A DNA stretch of 64,000 nucleotides from Pontibacter populi (GCF_019336435.1 NZ_JAHWXQ010000004.1:124001-188000); one strand, 5' to 3'. Shown: positions 52,368 through 62,963, counted from the first letter of the stretch. Translations and numbers: made by a program. The notes: generated from the sequence alone by a model not told the origin.

Positions 52368-54017
52368 ATGAACGAAAACAAAAAGTACCGCACTGCCAGC
52401 ACAGGCAATGGCAAAAAAGGTAAGGAAGACAAAGACCGCCAGCTCACCACCCGCCAGGGCCATCCCGTAACCGATAACCAGAACATCAGAACAGTTGGTA
52501 ATCGCGGCCCTGCTACCATGGAGAATTACCACTTCATCGAAAAGATCTCTCACTTCGACAGGGAGCGTGTGCCGGAGCGTGTGGTGCATGCCCGTGGTGC
52601 CGGAGCGCATGGTGTATTTGAAGCTTACGGTAAGGTGGGTAATGACTCCGTTGAGAAATTTACCCGCGCCAAAGTATTTCAGAAAGGTAAGGAAACACCA
52701 ACGTTTGTGCGCTTCTCTACGGTAGGCCACGGAACACACTCCCCCGAAACATTGCGCGACCCGCGTGGCTTTGCCGTTAAGTTTTATACCGAAGATGGTA
52801 ACTGGGATCTAGTTGGTAACAACCTGAAGATATTCTTCATCCGTGATGCCATGAAATTTCCGGACCTCATTCACTCTCAGAAACCAGACCCTGTAACCAA
52901 TATCCAGAGCGCAGAACGTATTTTCGATTTCTTCTCAGGCTCTCCGGAAGCTACTCATATGGTTACTTTCCTGTACTCGCCGTGGGGTATTCCGGCCAAC
53001 TACAGGCAAATGCAGGGCTCCGGTGTAAATACCTACAAATGGGTGAATGCTGATGGTGAAGCCGTACTGGTAAAGTATCATTGGGAGCCGGTAAAACAGG
53101 GCATCCGAAACCTTACACAAAAGGAGGCACAGGAAATACAGGGCAAAAACTTTAACCACGCCACCCAGGATCTGTATGAAGCCATTGAACGCGGCGATTT
53201 TCCGGAATGGGAACTGAATGTGCAGATCATGAGCGACGATGAACATCCGGAACTGGATTTTGACCCGCTGGACGATACCAAACTATGGCCCAAAGAGCAA
53301 TTCCCGTGGTACCCTGTCGGCAAAATGACTCTGAACCGAAATCCTGTAGACTACTTTAATGAAGTAGAGCTTTCTGCTTTCGGTACCGGTGTGCTGGTAG
53401 ATGGCTTGGATTTCTCGGATGACAAAATGCTGCAGGGCCGTACGTTCTCATATTCTGATACACAGCGTTACCGAGTAGGGGCCAACTATCTGCAACTGCC
53501 AATAAATGCGGCTAAAACCCATGTAGCAACCAACCAGCGTGGCGGCCAGATGGCATTTAACACCGATTTTGCGGAAGGCCAGAACATCCATGTAAACTAT
53601 GAGCCATCAATTTTAGGCGGTTTACAGGAAGCTCCAAAAACAGGCAAAGAATATACGCCTCGCTACGACGCTAACCTGGTACGCCAGCACATCGATCGTA
53701 CCAATCACTTCGGTCAGGCCGGCGAAACATACCGCAACTTCGAAGACTGGGAACGCGATGAACTGATCAATAACCTTGGTAACGACCTGGCTAAGTGTGA
53801 TCCGCGCATCCAGGAAAAAATGCTGAGTTACTTTACCCAAGCTGATGAAGACTATGGCCGACGTGTTAAGGAAAGTATAGCGCGTGCCGTTACAGAGGCA
53901 AAGAAAATGATGAAGCACAATTTAATAGAAGGCACGGATGGTCCGCTGGGCAATGTGTCCGGGGAACAAGGTGTGGAAGACGCTAAGTCGAAATCGCACT
54001 CTGCCAAGCCCTATTAA
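52368..54017 (+). CDS. katA: Monofunctional heme catalase
   Basis: 549 residues. The distal heme pocket is in [18 protein letters not shown] (catalytic His) and NWDLVGNN (Asn); the proximal heme ligand Tyr is in [41 protein letters not shown] is the family signature in its PseudomonasKatA-like form. A lysine-rich N-terminal extension (about 1-35) precedes the fold, and no signal peptide is seen. With an OxyR-like site upstream it completes the peroxide response seen at 4.4-7.4 kb. Confidence 0.96.
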   Translation: MNENKKYRTASTGNGKKGKEDKDRQLTTRQGHPVTDNQNIRTVGNRGPATMENYHFIEKISHFDRERVPERVVHARGAGAHGVFEAYGKVGNDSVEKFTRAKVFQKGKETPTFVRFSTVGHGTHSPETLRDPRGFAVKFYTEDGNWDLVGNNLKIFFIRDAMKFPDLIHSQKPDPVTNIQSAERIFDFFSGSPEATHMVTFLYSPWGIPANYRQMQGSGVNTYKWVNADGEAVLVKYHWEPVKQGIRNLTQKEAQEIQGKNFNHATQDLYEAIERGDFPEWELNVQIMSDDEHPELDFDPLDDTKLWPKEQFPWYPVGKMTLNRNPVDYFNEVELSAFGTGVLVDGLDFSDDKMLQGRTFSYSDTQRYRVGANYLQLPINAAKTHVATNQRGGQMAFNTDFAEGQNIHVNYEPSILGGLQEAPKTGKEYTPRYDANLVRQHIDRTNHFGQAGETYRNFEDWERDELINNLGNDLAKCDPRIQEKMLSYFTQADEDYGRRVKESIARAVTEAKKMMKHNLIEGTDGPLGNVSGEQGVEDAKSKSHSAKPY

Positions 54018-54067
54018 TGCATCACCAGGTGTAAAAAGAAGGTATAGTTAAACTTGTTAGGTATAAA

Positions 54068-54104
54068 CAAAGGCAGTTGCTCCTTGCAACTGCCTTTGTT
54101 GTTT
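54068..54104 (+). terminator. katA terminator
   Basis: AAAGGCAGTTGC (54069-54080) pairs with GCAACTGCCTTT (54086-54097) around TCCTT, followed by a GTTGTTTT tract. Confidence 0.9.
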
Positions 54105-54211
54105 TATAGTTAGTGTTTCAGAATATAGCGATAGTTAAATATTTATTCCTTTCTGTTAAATAATAAAGATTCGATTGCTTATTTTAGAGCTTTGTTTGGT
54201 TAAAAGCACCT

Positions 54212-55210
54212 ATGAAAAAACATTACCGCTCTGAAAACAACTGTCTGAATTGCGACACTATAGTTACTGATAAATTCTGCTCTGCCTGCGGTCAGGAGAA
54301 CCTGAAATTGCATGATAATTTTCTTCACATAGTGCTTCATAGTGTAGGCCATTACTTCCATTTCGAGTCGAAGTTTTTTAAAAGCATCGTACCACTTCTT
54401 ACAAAGCCGGGTTTCCTGACGAAGGAGTATTTTGCGGGCAAAAGGGCTTCCCATCTCAACCCGATCAGCATGTATATTTCTATCAGCATCGTGTTCTTTT
54501 TCCTTTTTACTGGCAACACCCAGAGCAATGAAAAAGATATCCTGAAAGAGAAAGCCGCAAAAGAAAACACAATATCAAAGGCGGAAGCCGAAAAGGCAAA
54601 AGCAATTATAGGCAATGCCGTATCTGAAGAAGCGGGAGACAATACTAAGAGCCTTCAGAATAATACTAAAGAAGCAACAGACAGCACCAGCAATTACAGT
54701 GCGTCACTCATTTCTACAAAAGAGAACGGCAAAAACACATCTTCTCTAGTTAATGTGGGTTCACTGCCAGTATCGCTGGAGAATAAACTAGAAAAGGTGT
54801 TGGATGATAAACTGAGCCAGCAGCTTTTTTTAAATAAGCTGGTAAGCCATTTACCAAAGATGATGTTCATCCTGCTGCCTTTATTTGCCCTTATCCTGAA
54901 GCTGGTAAATTTCAGATCGAAGAAGTTTTACGCCGAGCACCTGATCTATTCTATACATGTGCACTCGTTCCTTTTCCTGTTTGGTTCTATACTTATTATT
55001 CTAGACTGGGTACTGTTTTTTCTGGACGGCTGGTTAATGTTTATCGGGATACTTATTATGCTTTGGTACATCTACCGGTCTATGCGAAACACTTATAGAA
55101 GCTCCCGCTGGCGTACTGTTTACAAGTTCTTCATGCTGGCGCTTGCTTATACTTTCCTAATGCTGTTGAGCGGATGTATTGTAGTTATTGCTACACTTTA
55201 TACGATGTAG
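54212..55210 (+). CDS. DUF3667 domain-containing membrane protein
   Basis: 332 residues. The N-terminal zinc ribbon is clear (NNCLNCDTIVTDKFCSACGQEN, two CxxC pairs), followed by the DUF3667 segment (LTKPGFLTKEYFAGKRASHLNPISMYISISIVFFFLF). A long polar region (about 110-195) precedes four more membrane helices. Function unknown; the zinc ribbon faces the cytoplasm if topology is usual. Confidence 0.88.
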   Translation: MKKHYRSENNCLNCDTIVTDKFCSACGQENLKLHDNFLHIVLHSVGHYFHFESKFFKSIVPLLTKPGFLTKEYFAGKRASHLNPISMYISISIVFFFLFTGNTQSNEKDILKEKAAKENTISKAEAEKAKAIIGNAVSEEAGDNTKSLQNNTKEATDSTSNYSASLISTKENGKNTSSLVNVGSLPVSLENKLEKVLDDKLSQQLFLNKLVSHLPKMMFILLPLFALILKLVNFRSKKFYAEHLIYSIHVHSFLFLFGSILIILDWVLFFLDGWLMFIGILIMLWYIYRSMRNTYRSSRWRTVYKFFMLALAYTFLMLLSGCIVVIATLYTM

Positions 55211-55416
55211 TAAGTAGCAAAAGTAATTGTATAAAAAAGCTTTCGGGGTAAAATTATAAAGCAAGTTTGTCTTCAGGCAGCCCTGAAAGGTATTACTTAT
55301 ACTTCAACAGTAAGCCGCAACCTCAAGCGCGTTCAGCTACCACTATTAGCAACTCACTTCCAGAGCTAAAAACATAAAACTATAGTTATAAGTAACTTAC
55401 TATAAACTATAGAAGT

Positions 55417-56538
55417 ATGCGTGCATCAGGCCTGAACCAGCAAGTAATTGCCATTTTAAGAACTGCGGATGTTAAGATCAATGGTCCTGACCCGTGGGAT
55501 CTGCAGGTGCACGACAACCGGTTTTATAAGCGTCTGCTTAGCGAGGGTACCCTCGGGCTAGGCGAATCTTACATGGATGGCTGGTGGGATTGCGAAAACA
55601 TAGACCAGTTCGTTTTTAACGTGATCAGGGCTGATCTGTATAAACAGGCAAAATTAGGCTGGCGCTCGGTATTACAGGTTTTACTGGCAAAGCTTTTTAA
55701 TCTGCAGCGCAAAGGAAAAGCCGCCCGGAACGCACAACAACACTATGACATCGGCAACAAACTATACGAGTTAATGCTTGATAAGCGCCTGGTCTATAGT
55801 TGCGGTTACTGGAAAGATGCTGACAACCTGGACCAGGCCCAGGAAAACAAGCTCGACCTGATCTGCCGGAAATTATACTTACAACCGGGCCAGCGTGTGC
55901 TGGATATTGGCTGTGGCTGGGGAAGCTTTGCGAAATATGCAGCTGAGAACTATGGCGTAGAAGTAGTGGGCGTAACCGTATCAAAAGAGCAGGCTGCGCT
56001 GGCAAAGGAAATCTGCAAGGGCTTGCCTGTAGAAATACGCCTGCAGGATTACCGTGATGTCCGTGAGCAATTCGACCATATAGTTTCGGTTGGGATGTTT
56101 GAGCATGTGGGGTACCGTAACCATAGAACTTTTATGCAGGTGGCACACCGCTGCCTGAAAGCAGATGGCCTTTTTTTACTGCACACCATTGGCGTTAACT
56201 TCTCCAAAGTGATGGCCGACCCGTTTACCGATACCTACATTTTCCCACACTGCCTGATACCTTCTGTTAAACAAATAGGCACTGCCATGGAGCACCTTTT
56301 TATAGTGGAAGACTGGCATAACTTCGGCCCGTATTACGATCATACCTTAATGGCCTGGTTCCACAATTTTGATAACAACTGGGGGCAGCTGCAGGCTGAA
56401 TATGGCGAACGCTTTTACCGCATGTGGAAATATTACCTGCTTTCCAGCGCTGGCTCATTCAGGGCACGCAACAACCAGCTTTGGCAACTGGTGCTTTCTA
56501 AAAATGGAATGGTTGGTGGTTATAATGCGGTAAGGTAA
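55417..56538 (+). CDS. cfa: Cyclopropane-fatty-acyl-phospholipid synthase
   Basis: 373 residues, SAM-dependent enzyme that adds a methylene bridge to unsaturated acyl chains of membrane phospholipids. SAM-binding motif RVLDIGCGWGSFAKYAAENYG near residues 165-185, then VVGVTVSKEQ, QDYRDV, FDHIVSVGMFEHVGYRNH and FLLHTIG, all typical of Cfa. The N-terminal lipid-binding part (LGLGESYMDGWWDCENIDQFV) is intact. It helps membranes withstand stress. Confidence 0.93.
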   Translation: MRASGLNQQVIAILRTADVKINGPDPWDLQVHDNRFYKRLLSEGTLGLGESYMDGWWDCENIDQFVFNVIRADLYKQAKLGWRSVLQVLLAKLFNLQRKGKAARNAQQHYDIGNKLYELMLDKRLVYSCGYWKDADNLDQAQENKLDLICRKLYLQPGQRVLDIGCGWGSFAKYAAENYGVEVVGVTVSKEQAALAKEICKGLPVEIRLQDYRDVREQFDHIVSVGMFEHVGYRNHRTFMQVAHRCLKADGLFLLHTIGVNFSKVMADPFTDTYIFPHCLIPSVKQIGTAMEHLFIVEDWHNFGPYYDHTLMAWFHNFDNNWGQLQAEYGERFYRMWKYYLLSSAGSFRARNNQLWQLVLSKNGMVGGYNAVR

Positions 56539-56546
56539 ACTATAAG

Positions 56547-57044
56547 TTACTTTAGAATAAACCTGGTAGAAGTTACTTCATTAGCTGTTATAAGCCTCCC
56601 AATATAGGTTCCTGTGGGCAGGTTTTCTCCTCTAAACAGGAACGTCAGTTCCTCCCTCTCCTGACCGAAGCCTTCCCCCAAAACTGCAACTATAGTTCCC
56701 TGCATATCAAGCACCTCCAGTTTATAGTTACCACGCTGCTTTAAGGTAAAACCCAGTACTTTTTTAGTGCTGAATGTTTTATAAGCCACCCATAGTTTTA
56801 GCCTTTCAGTTTCGGTTGTATTACCCAGCGTGGTAGGCTGTTCTTCAAACGCAACTTTACTTTTTACTATAGTTGTAGCGTAACCTGTTTCAGACACGAG
56901 CGGGCTATCTGAGACTTTAGCAGCCACGTATAGCTCCGCCTTGTCTTTAGCAACTGCTATCTCCTGCCCCAGTACAAAGTCAACTTTTAACAAGGCAACC
57001 AGCAACAATACAAATCTTATAGATAAGCTGAAGAAACTTTTCAT
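56547..57044 (-). CDS. Small exported protein with type IX-like sorting tail
   Basis: 165 residues from the ATG at 57044 (MKSFFSLSIRFVLLLVALLKVDFVLG), which gives a good signal peptide; an upstream ATG would bury it. The C-terminal 80 residues form a beta-domain with YKLEVLDMQGTIV, LTFLFRGENLPTGTYIGRL and STRFILK, the pattern of type IX secretion sorting domains. The middle is short and of no known family, so it may be a degenerate or stand-alone sorting-domain protein. Confidence 0.7.
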   Translation of the reverse strand: MKSFFSLSIRFVLLLVALLKVDFVLGQEIAVAKDKAELYVAAKVSDSPLVSETGYATTIVKSKVAFEEQPTTLGNTTETERLKLWVAYKTFSTKKVLGFTLKQRGNYKLEVLDMQGTIVAVLGEGFGQEREELTFLFRGENLPTGTYIGRLITANEVTSTRFILK

Positions 57045-57391
57045 GAGCTGCGCTTTTAGATAAAACTTCTGCATTAAATTATTGACTAATAACTAAAGCT
57101 AATACTTCAGATAATCAGTACACAGGAATAAAATGGTGATAAGGTAACATGCAACATATTATATATAATATTCCTAAAAAGCTGAATAAACGCTATTTCC
57201 TTTATATACTCATATCAGAAAATAAACATTATACTATTACTATGTCTCAGATCATGCTTCCGTTAAATGTAAAGTAACAATTGGAGCCCTTATAAAAACT
57301 TACTTATCAAAGCTGATGTGTAATAGAAATAAAAAGATCAGGCTGTAGCTTTACATGCTACAGCCTGATCTTTTTATTTTAAAGTAAAAAG
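57045..57391. other. AT-rich gap between two minus-strand genes for exported proteins
   Basis: No gene. It holds an AT palindrome (AATATTATATATAATATT near 57160) and the strong terminator of the peptidase gene at 57331-57375. The promoter of the small exported protein must be here, but none was recognised. Confidence 0.5.
57331..57375 (-). terminator. Terminator of the M36 peptidase gene
   Basis: Perfect 19-bp arms (57331-57349 and 57357-57375) reading AAAAAGATCAGGCTGTAGC and its complement around a 7-base loop; A and T ends make it bidirectional. Confidence 0.93.
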
Positions 57392-60300
57392 TTACTTGAT
57401 CAGAACCATAGTTCCTGAACGGCTTGTGTTCCCGTTAACGATCTTGTAAATGTAAATGCCAGCCCGCTTATCTCCGGCTTTAAAGTTGTGGTTGTACGTC
57501 ACACCGCTTTCTGCATTGCCTTCGAACAACGTTTCTACCTCGCGGCCGGTTATGTCATAAACCTTCAGCACAGTATAAGCGGTTTCTTTTGCCTTAAACA
57601 CGATCGTAGTACTTTCAGAGAATGGGTTCGGATAGCTCTGCACAAAATCATCCGCTTCATCTACAGCTAATTCTGACACCGTTGTGGCTGTAACAGGGGC
57701 ACTGATATTCAGGCTGCAATCACCCAATTTACCGCCTGCTTTGGTCAGCATCATGTTAACTGCTTTCGGATCTGCACAGTTATTTTCACCGTCAACGCAT
57801 ACCATTACTTTGTCTTTTTTCTTGTTATCGCCGCAGCGCACATCTACCACATTTATAGTTATGGTTTTTGTTTTAATGCACTGATCAGCGTTTGTGGCAG
57901 TAACTGTAAAGGTATAAGTACCGGCAGCAGTTGGCGTAAACACAGGATTTGCAATTTTAGCATTGCTTAATCCGGTTGCAGGGCTCCAGCTGTACGTATT
58001 AGTTGCATCGCCACTAGCCTGAAGCACTACACTTTTCGGACCATAGCCAATGTACAGGTTGTTAGCTACTCCACCGGTATAAACTGTGGACGACTGCACC
58101 GCAGCTACATTTAGAGGTATAGTACAGGCATAAGTGGCCGGTAAATCGAAAGCCTGCACCTGGTCGATTCTGCTGGCACTTGAGCCCTGCTTGGCGCTAA
58201 AGCCCAGACCTCTTTTGGCAAACACCTTCCAGATGAGCTCCTGGTTGGCACCACCGTAATTAATTCTATCAGCTTTAAGAATAGCATCGCGTCCGTTTAC
58301 AAAACCCGGTCTGCATTCCTGCAACTTAAGGCCATCTATTACCAGTTGCATAGCCATGTTATTTCCACCTTTGCCATTATACAGGTCTTCGTCGAAACCA
58401 TAGGTATCAATCATGGCCCAGGACATGTCCCACAACATGGTTGCCCATACAAACCCTATACCGTGTGGCTGAGACAGTGTGGTATTATTTGTGGCGCCAT
58501 AAGTATAACTGTTCACTCCGAAATCAGTGCTGTAGGGTGCAGGACGTATACCTCCGCCTGTAGTTGACTGCCCCGAGGCGTAGGTTCCGATACCTCTTGC
58601 CTTAACATCAGTATCACCAGGTTTCATGGTCATCATCAGGCCAATCCAGTCACTCCAGCCTTCACCCATTTGCTCAGCGTTTCCGAGGCATGTAACTGTA
58701 TTCGGGCCTCCGGTAAGCTTGTTTGAGATACCATGACCATACTCGTGGGCTATAATACCATTGTCCAGGTCGCCATCAAATTCCGGTCCTGAACCATCAT
58801 CCTTCAGCGCTATCATAACCTCTTGCCCTGCATCCAGCTGCGTTCTGATGCTTGCACCGGTAACGTCGCTCACCATTACAGAAGAAATTGTTATAAGACT
58901 TGGGTTTGTAGCCCCCACAGACATGGTTGTTGGTGCGCCCGGTGCATTATTTATCACTACTACAGCTATAGCACCTGCATTCTGTGCATTCAGTACTTTA
59001 ACTCCAAATTCGCAACTACCTCTATACAGTACGGCTATGTTACCAGCTATTTCAGCAGCATTTGTAAGGGCACTGCAACCATCCGCGCTTACCCCTATCA
59101 CAAGTTTACCGGTTACCGGAGTCGAGTTTAATCGTGGACCAAAGGCAGCCTGGGCTGCAGGATAACTACCTGCCATTGAGGTTGGGGAAGTAATTCTGAA
59201 CATATCCTGATCAGGAATGCCGCTCCAAAGGTACATCTGCATTCTTGGTCGCTGGCCTTCCGGAGTGGTTGCAAAGTTTGCATTGTTCCTGGTAGTTAAT
59301 ATGTTCCGGCTGTCCTGCGCCTCTGCCATTACGTGGTCCCCACCTATACCACCTTTGCCAAAGTTATCTGCCTGAAAGTTTCCGCTGATCTCGTCAAAAC
59401 CATACTGGTACCACACATCGTGTATCAGGTTATTCCAGTAAAAGAGGTTTGCAATGGCTGCATCTCTATAGGTTACAGGCTCTTTTGTAAAGTCTATCGG
59501 GAAATCAAATACAAGGTTAGCGCTGCCATCCGGGCTATAACCATACACTTCCTGGGCAGCACCATTATAGCCTGTATTATCCGGGTCTTCGTAAGCAAAA
59601 ACGTTGTTGCCTCTGGTTGTTGCAAAAGTAGTAGCACCAACTTTATGCCATCCGGACGGGGACGCCACCGGATCTGCTGTAGTGTTACTGATAGCCACTC
59701 TGTTACCATGAATCGGACTTTCAGAAGGCATAGGATACACATTATAGTAGTTTGAAGTAAGGGTAGCTGCTGCCATTTTAGCTTCAGGGGCATAAGGCGC
59801 AGAGCTTGCATTCAGCATGTGGCTTTCATGAAGTGCTCTGCCCGCAGGACCGTCATTTTCAAAGTTACAATGCGCTACCAGGTTATCTTTATCCAGCACT
59901 TTGCCTGATTCAGCATCTAAACGCAGTACCCAGTAATTCATGGCATCAACAGTATAAATGGCCACTTCCCAGGCAAGTCGTAAGCTTCCATCTTCCATTG
60001 GCTGATAAACCAACTTAGCTTTAACCGGCTCTAATGAGATACCTCCTTTCGAGAAAGTTACTTCCTGATTTCTGCCTTTTCCCCTTTCCAGCACAGTTAA
60101 AGATCCCCTGAGAGTAATTCCTAAATATTTTGCTGCTGCTGCTACTGCACCTGCTGCATCTAACCCTGGCTGGTTACCTTTTACTTTTTTACCAATCTCT
60201 TTATGAAACCGGTTGCCTACATTAATTACACTACCTTCCCTGTTAATGCTCATGTTGGTAATGGCACCATAGATCTCTATACCCTGGTAAAGCTGCTTGA

Positions 60301-60538
60301 TGTAGTAATGCTTTACACCACTTTTCTTACTATCTGTCTCACTGCTGAGTTCTAAGTCTGCAATGTCTTCATCAGTCACATTCAGTTGCTGCTTGTTGTT
60401 CCTGATGTGCTCCAGAGCCACTTGTGGGATTTCTTTTTTTCCGGCTTGGCTATTTCCCTGTGCATAGGAAAATAAACTTCCGAACAGCATGGCCAGTAGC
60501 AAGGCCAGCCGCGAGTAAGCACGTAATTGTGTTCTCAT
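57392..60538 (-). CDS. Secreted M36 (fungalysin) metallopeptidase with type IX sorting domain
   Basis: 1048 residues: signal peptide, FTP propeptide (YIKQLYQGIEIYGAITNMSINREGSV), peptidase M36 domain with HEYGHGISNKLTGG near residue 600 (zinc His-Glu-x-x-His) and GEGWSDWIGLMM for the third ligand. A PA domain is inserted before it (VTGKLVIGVSADGCSALTNAAE, IAVVVINNAPG). A PKD-like domain (SGDATNTYSWSPATGLSNAKI) and a C-terminal sorting domain (SYPNPFSESTTIVFKAKET to GTMVLIK) follow. The enzyme is secreted by the type IX system and degrades protein outside the cell. Confidence 0.94.
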   Translation of the reverse strand: MRTQLRAYSRLALLLAMLFGSLFSYAQGNSQAGKKEIPQVALEHIRNNKQQLNVTDEDIADLELSSETDSKKSGVKHYYIKQLYQGIEIYGAITNMSINREGSVINVGNRFHKEIGKKVKGNQPGLDAAGAVAAAAKYLGITLRGSLTVLERGKGRNQEVTFSKGGISLEPVKAKLVYQPMEDGSLRLAWEVAIYTVDAMNYWVLRLDAESGKVLDKDNLVAHCNFENDGPAGRALHESHMLNASSAPYAPEAKMAAATLTSNYYNVYPMPSESPIHGNRVAISNTTADPVASPSGWHKVGATTFATTRGNNVFAYEDPDNTGYNGAAQEVYGYSPDGSANLVFDFPIDFTKEPVTYRDAAIANLFYWNNLIHDVWYQYGFDEISGNFQADNFGKGGIGGDHVMAEAQDSRNILTTRNNANFATTPEGQRPRMQMYLWSGIPDQDMFRITSPTSMAGSYPAAQAAFGPRLNSTPVTGKLVIGVSADGCSALTNAAEIAGNIAVLYRGSCEFGVKVLNAQNAGAIAVVVINNAPGAPTTMSVGATNPSLITISSVMVSDVTGASIRTQLDAGQEVMIALKDDGSGPEFDGDLDNGIIAHEYGHGISNKLTGGPNTVTCLGNAEQMGEGWSDWIGLMMTMKPGDTDVKARGIGTYASGQSTTGGGIRPAPYSTDFGVNSYTYGATNNTTLSQPHGIGFVWATMLWDMSWAMIDTYGFDEDLYNGKGGNNMAMQLVIDGLKLQECRPGFVNGRDAILKADRINYGGANQELIWKVFAKRGLGFSAKQGSSASRIDQVQAFDLPATYACTIPLNVAAVQSSTVYTGGVANNLYIGYGPKSVVLQASGDATNTYSWSPATGLSNAKIANPVFTPTAAGTYTFTVTATNADQCIKTKTITINVVDVRCGDNKKKDKVMVCVDGENNCADPKAVNMMLTKAGGKLGDCSLNISAPVTATTVSELAVDEADDFVQSYPNPFSESTTIVFKAKETAYTVLKVYDITGREVETLFEGNAESGVTYNHNFKAGDKRAGIYIYKIVNGNTSRSGTMVLIK

Positions 60539-61013
60539 ATAGTTATAATTAAAGTGTTAAAGATTTTACAGGAATAGTTCAATCACATACGAGCTATATT
60601 ACAATATGTTGATCATTTTAATTATTTAAATAAAAGAGGGTATTGTTATATACATCTTAAAATTTTTCAGTTATCTTACACCTGTAAAACAGATATACAT
60701 ATATTTGAATATTAACCCTTTACCTGATTTTAACTAAGCGGTTTTTTAGAGGTTCTGCTTACAAAAAAGCAGCCTGTCCGGAAATCTGTAGAGAACCTAC
60801 TCAACTATAGCAACTATAAGAAATACACAATCTTAGTACTCCTGCTTAATTAATAATATGGGCCTGCTTTACCTATTTTAATTAGCTGAATCATTAGTGC
60901 ATTATTCTACTACAGCTGTTGTTATGGAAGTATAAAAAAGTGGATAACTCTATGGAAAACCGCTGGATAAAAAGCCATCGCATCTCAGCTTCAGAATCGT
61001 TATCTTTGTAGTA
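60539..61013. other. AT-rich gap upstream of dnaX
   Basis: No gene seen. It contains the leader of the M36 peptidase gene, a TATATTTG at 60700-60707 with no gene close behind it, GTGGATAACTCTATGG at about 60942 (one mismatch from a DnaA box), and the dnaX promoter element. Confidence 0.5.
61001..61008 (+). promoter_or_regulatory. Candidate dnaX promoter -7 element
   Basis: TATCTTTG matches TAnnTTTG but ends only 5 bases before the ATG at 61014. Transcription would begin at or next to the start codon, giving a leaderless mRNA. Confidence 0.5.
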
Positions 61014-62912
61014 ATGGAAAATTTTGTAGTATCAGCGCGTAAATACCGTCCGGCCACGTTCGATAGCGTAGTGGGGCAGCACCATATCACCAATACCCTT
61101 AAAAACGCCATTAGCAGCAAGCATCTGGCGCAGGCTTTCCTTTTCTGCGGACCGCGTGGCGTGGGTAAAACTACCTGTGCCCGTATCCTGGCAAAAACCA
61201 TTAACTGCCAGAACATATCTCCGGAAACAGAAGCCTGTAACGAGTGCGAATCCTGCAAAAGCTTTAACAGCAACAGCTCGTTCAACATACATGAGCTTGA
61301 TGCAGCCTCCAACAACTCGGTAGAGGACATCCGTAATCTGGTGGAGCAGGTGCGCTATGCACCTCAAACCGGTAAGTACAAGATCTATATTATAGATGAG
61401 GTGCACATGCTCTCGAACCAGGCCTTCAACGCATTTCTGAAGACCCTGGAAGAGCCACCTTCGTACGCCATTTTCATACTGGCTACCACGGAGCGTCACA
61501 AGATCATCCCGACTATACTTTCTCGTTGCCAGATCTTCGATTTTAACAGAATCCGGATCGAGGACATGGTGCGCCATTTGGGTAATATTGCTCAGAAAGA
61601 AAGTATACAGGCTGAGCCTGATGCCCTGCACCTGATCTCTCAGAAGGCAGACGGAGCCTTGCGCGATGCGTTGTCGATTTTCGACCAGATGGTAACGTTC
61701 TCGGGCAGCAATGTAACCTACAAAGCGACTGTAGAGAACCTGCACATACTTGATTACGATTACTATTTCCGGTTAACGGACCATCTGCTGGAGCAAAATT
61801 TACCAGGCGCTCTGCTGTTGTTTGATGAGATCCTGAAGAACGGTTTTGATGCGCATAACTTCCTGGTGGGTATAGCAGAGCATTTCCGTAGTTTGCTGGT
61901 ATGTAAAGATGTACAGACAGTTCAGTTACTGGAAGTATCAGATAACATCAAAGCCAAGTATGCCGAGCAATCGCAGAAGTCTACTGTTTCGTTCCTGCTT
62001 TCGGGCCTGAACGTGGTAAGCGCCTGTGACACCAACTATAAGAGCAGCAAAAACCAGCGGCTGCACGTGGAGCTGTGCCTGATGAAACTGGCGCACCTGA
62101 ACGCAGCCCTGAATTTTGCAAACGAAGGAGCAGAAGTAAAAAAAGCTAAGGTAGCAGCGCCGGCACCCGCCTCTACCGTAAATACAGGTGCCATTCCTTC
62201 TGCTACGATGCAGCCTGCTCATGCACAGGGTACCGTTCCATCGCAGCAGATGCAGCAGCCTGCACCGGGCAGTGTGCCGTCGGAGCAGATGCAGCAGCCA
62301 CACGCTCCAAACCAGGTGCCATCTGAGGGTTTACAGCAACCACCTAAGCCTGTAGAGGTAACCCCGGATGCGCATATTGCACCAAAGGCACCGGTTGCCA
62401 CGGAGCCATCGCGCGCTAAAGTACAGTTGCCGCCGGCAAAAAAACTAAGCAAACTGCCTAGTTTAAAAGACCTGAATAATGCCTCGGCTCTTACCGCCGA
62501 AGTAGCAGTAGCTGCTGAGGAAGAGGACACAAACTATGGCGTTATAGTACCTATAGATGAGGCACGGCTGAAGACGGTCTGGCATGCGATACTGCGTCGC
62601 AAGAAGGCGGAGAATATGATGGAGTTTACACTCCTGAACCGTCAGTATCACCTGGGGCCTGACAACGAGATCATCCTTCACCTGGATAACCACGTGATGA
62701 TGGACCAGTTTACAGCCATTTACCGGGATATAGTTCGGGAACTGAGAAGCGAAACCGGTAACAGAACTATAAAACTGCGGGCAGAGGTAGTGGAAGCGCA
62801 GGACGACGGACGAAAACTCTATACATCGCAGGATAAATTTAACTATCTGGCCGAGAAATTTCCGGTTATCGTCGATATGAAACAGCGCTTCGGCTTAGAT
62901 ACTGATTTTTAA
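61014..62912 (+). CDS. dnaX: DNA polymerase III subunit gamma/tau
   Basis: 632 residues. Clamp-loader ATPase: Walker A FCGPRGVGKTTCARILAK near residues 40-57, zinc-binding cysteines (TEACNECESCKSF), Walker B YIIDEVHML, sensor SRCQIFDFNRI. Domain III follows, then a linker with a degenerate 13-14-residue repeat and a C-terminal domain (VWHAILRRKKAENMMEF) that should bind the polymerase alpha subunit. Full tau length; no obvious slippery A-run for gamma was noticed. Confidence 0.96.
   Translation: MENFVVSARKYRPATFDSVVGQHHITNTLKNAISSKHLAQAFLFCGPRGVGKTTCARILAKTINCQNISPETEACNECESCKSFNSNSSFNIHELDAASNNSVEDIRNLVEQVRYAPQTGKYKIYIIDEVHMLSNQAFNAFLKTLEEPPSYAIFILATTERHKIIPTILSRCQIFDFNRIRIEDMVRHLGNIAQKESIQAEPDALHLISQKADGALRDALSIFDQMVTFSGSNVTYKATVENLHILDYDYYFRLTDHLLEQNLPGALLLFDEILKNGFDAHNFLVGIAEHFRSLLVCKDVQTVQLLEVSDNIKAKYAEQSQKSTVSFLLSGLNVVSACDTNYKSSKNQRLHVELCLMKLAHLNAALNFANEGAEVKKAKVAAPAPASTVNTGAIPSATMQPAHAQGTVPSQQMQQPAPGSVPSEQMQQPHAPNQVPSEGLQQPPKPVEVTPDAHIAPKAPVATEPSRAKVQLPPAKKLSKLPSLKDLNNASALTAEVAVAAEEEDTNYGVIVPIDEARLKTVWHAILRRKKAENMMEFTLLNRQYHLGPDNEIILHLDNHVMMDQFTAIYRDIVRELRSETGNRTIKLRAEVVEAQDDGRKLYTSQDKFNYLAEKFPVIVDMKQRFGLDTDF
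62196..62360 (+). repeat. Minisatellite in the dnaX linker
   Basis: Four imperfect units of 39-42 bases encode PSATMQPAHAQGTV, PSQQMQQPAPGSV, PSEQMQQPHAPNQV and PSEGLQQPPKPVEV. They form a proline/glutamine-rich flexible linker. Copy number may vary between strains. Confidence 0.75.
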
Positions 62913-62963
62913 TCTGTAATATACTATCTTCGTATAGTTACATCATCACCTAAAAACCAAACT

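Noticed and set aside
60700..60707. TATATTTG as a promoter for an unknown small RNA
   Set aside because: The region is very AT-rich, no -33 element is at the right distance and no terminator follows.
60940..60980. GTGGATAA and CTGGATAA before dnaX as DnaA boxes or an origin
   Set aside because: Each has one or more mismatches to TGTGGATAA, there are only two, and dnaA, dnaN or gidA genes are absent nearby.
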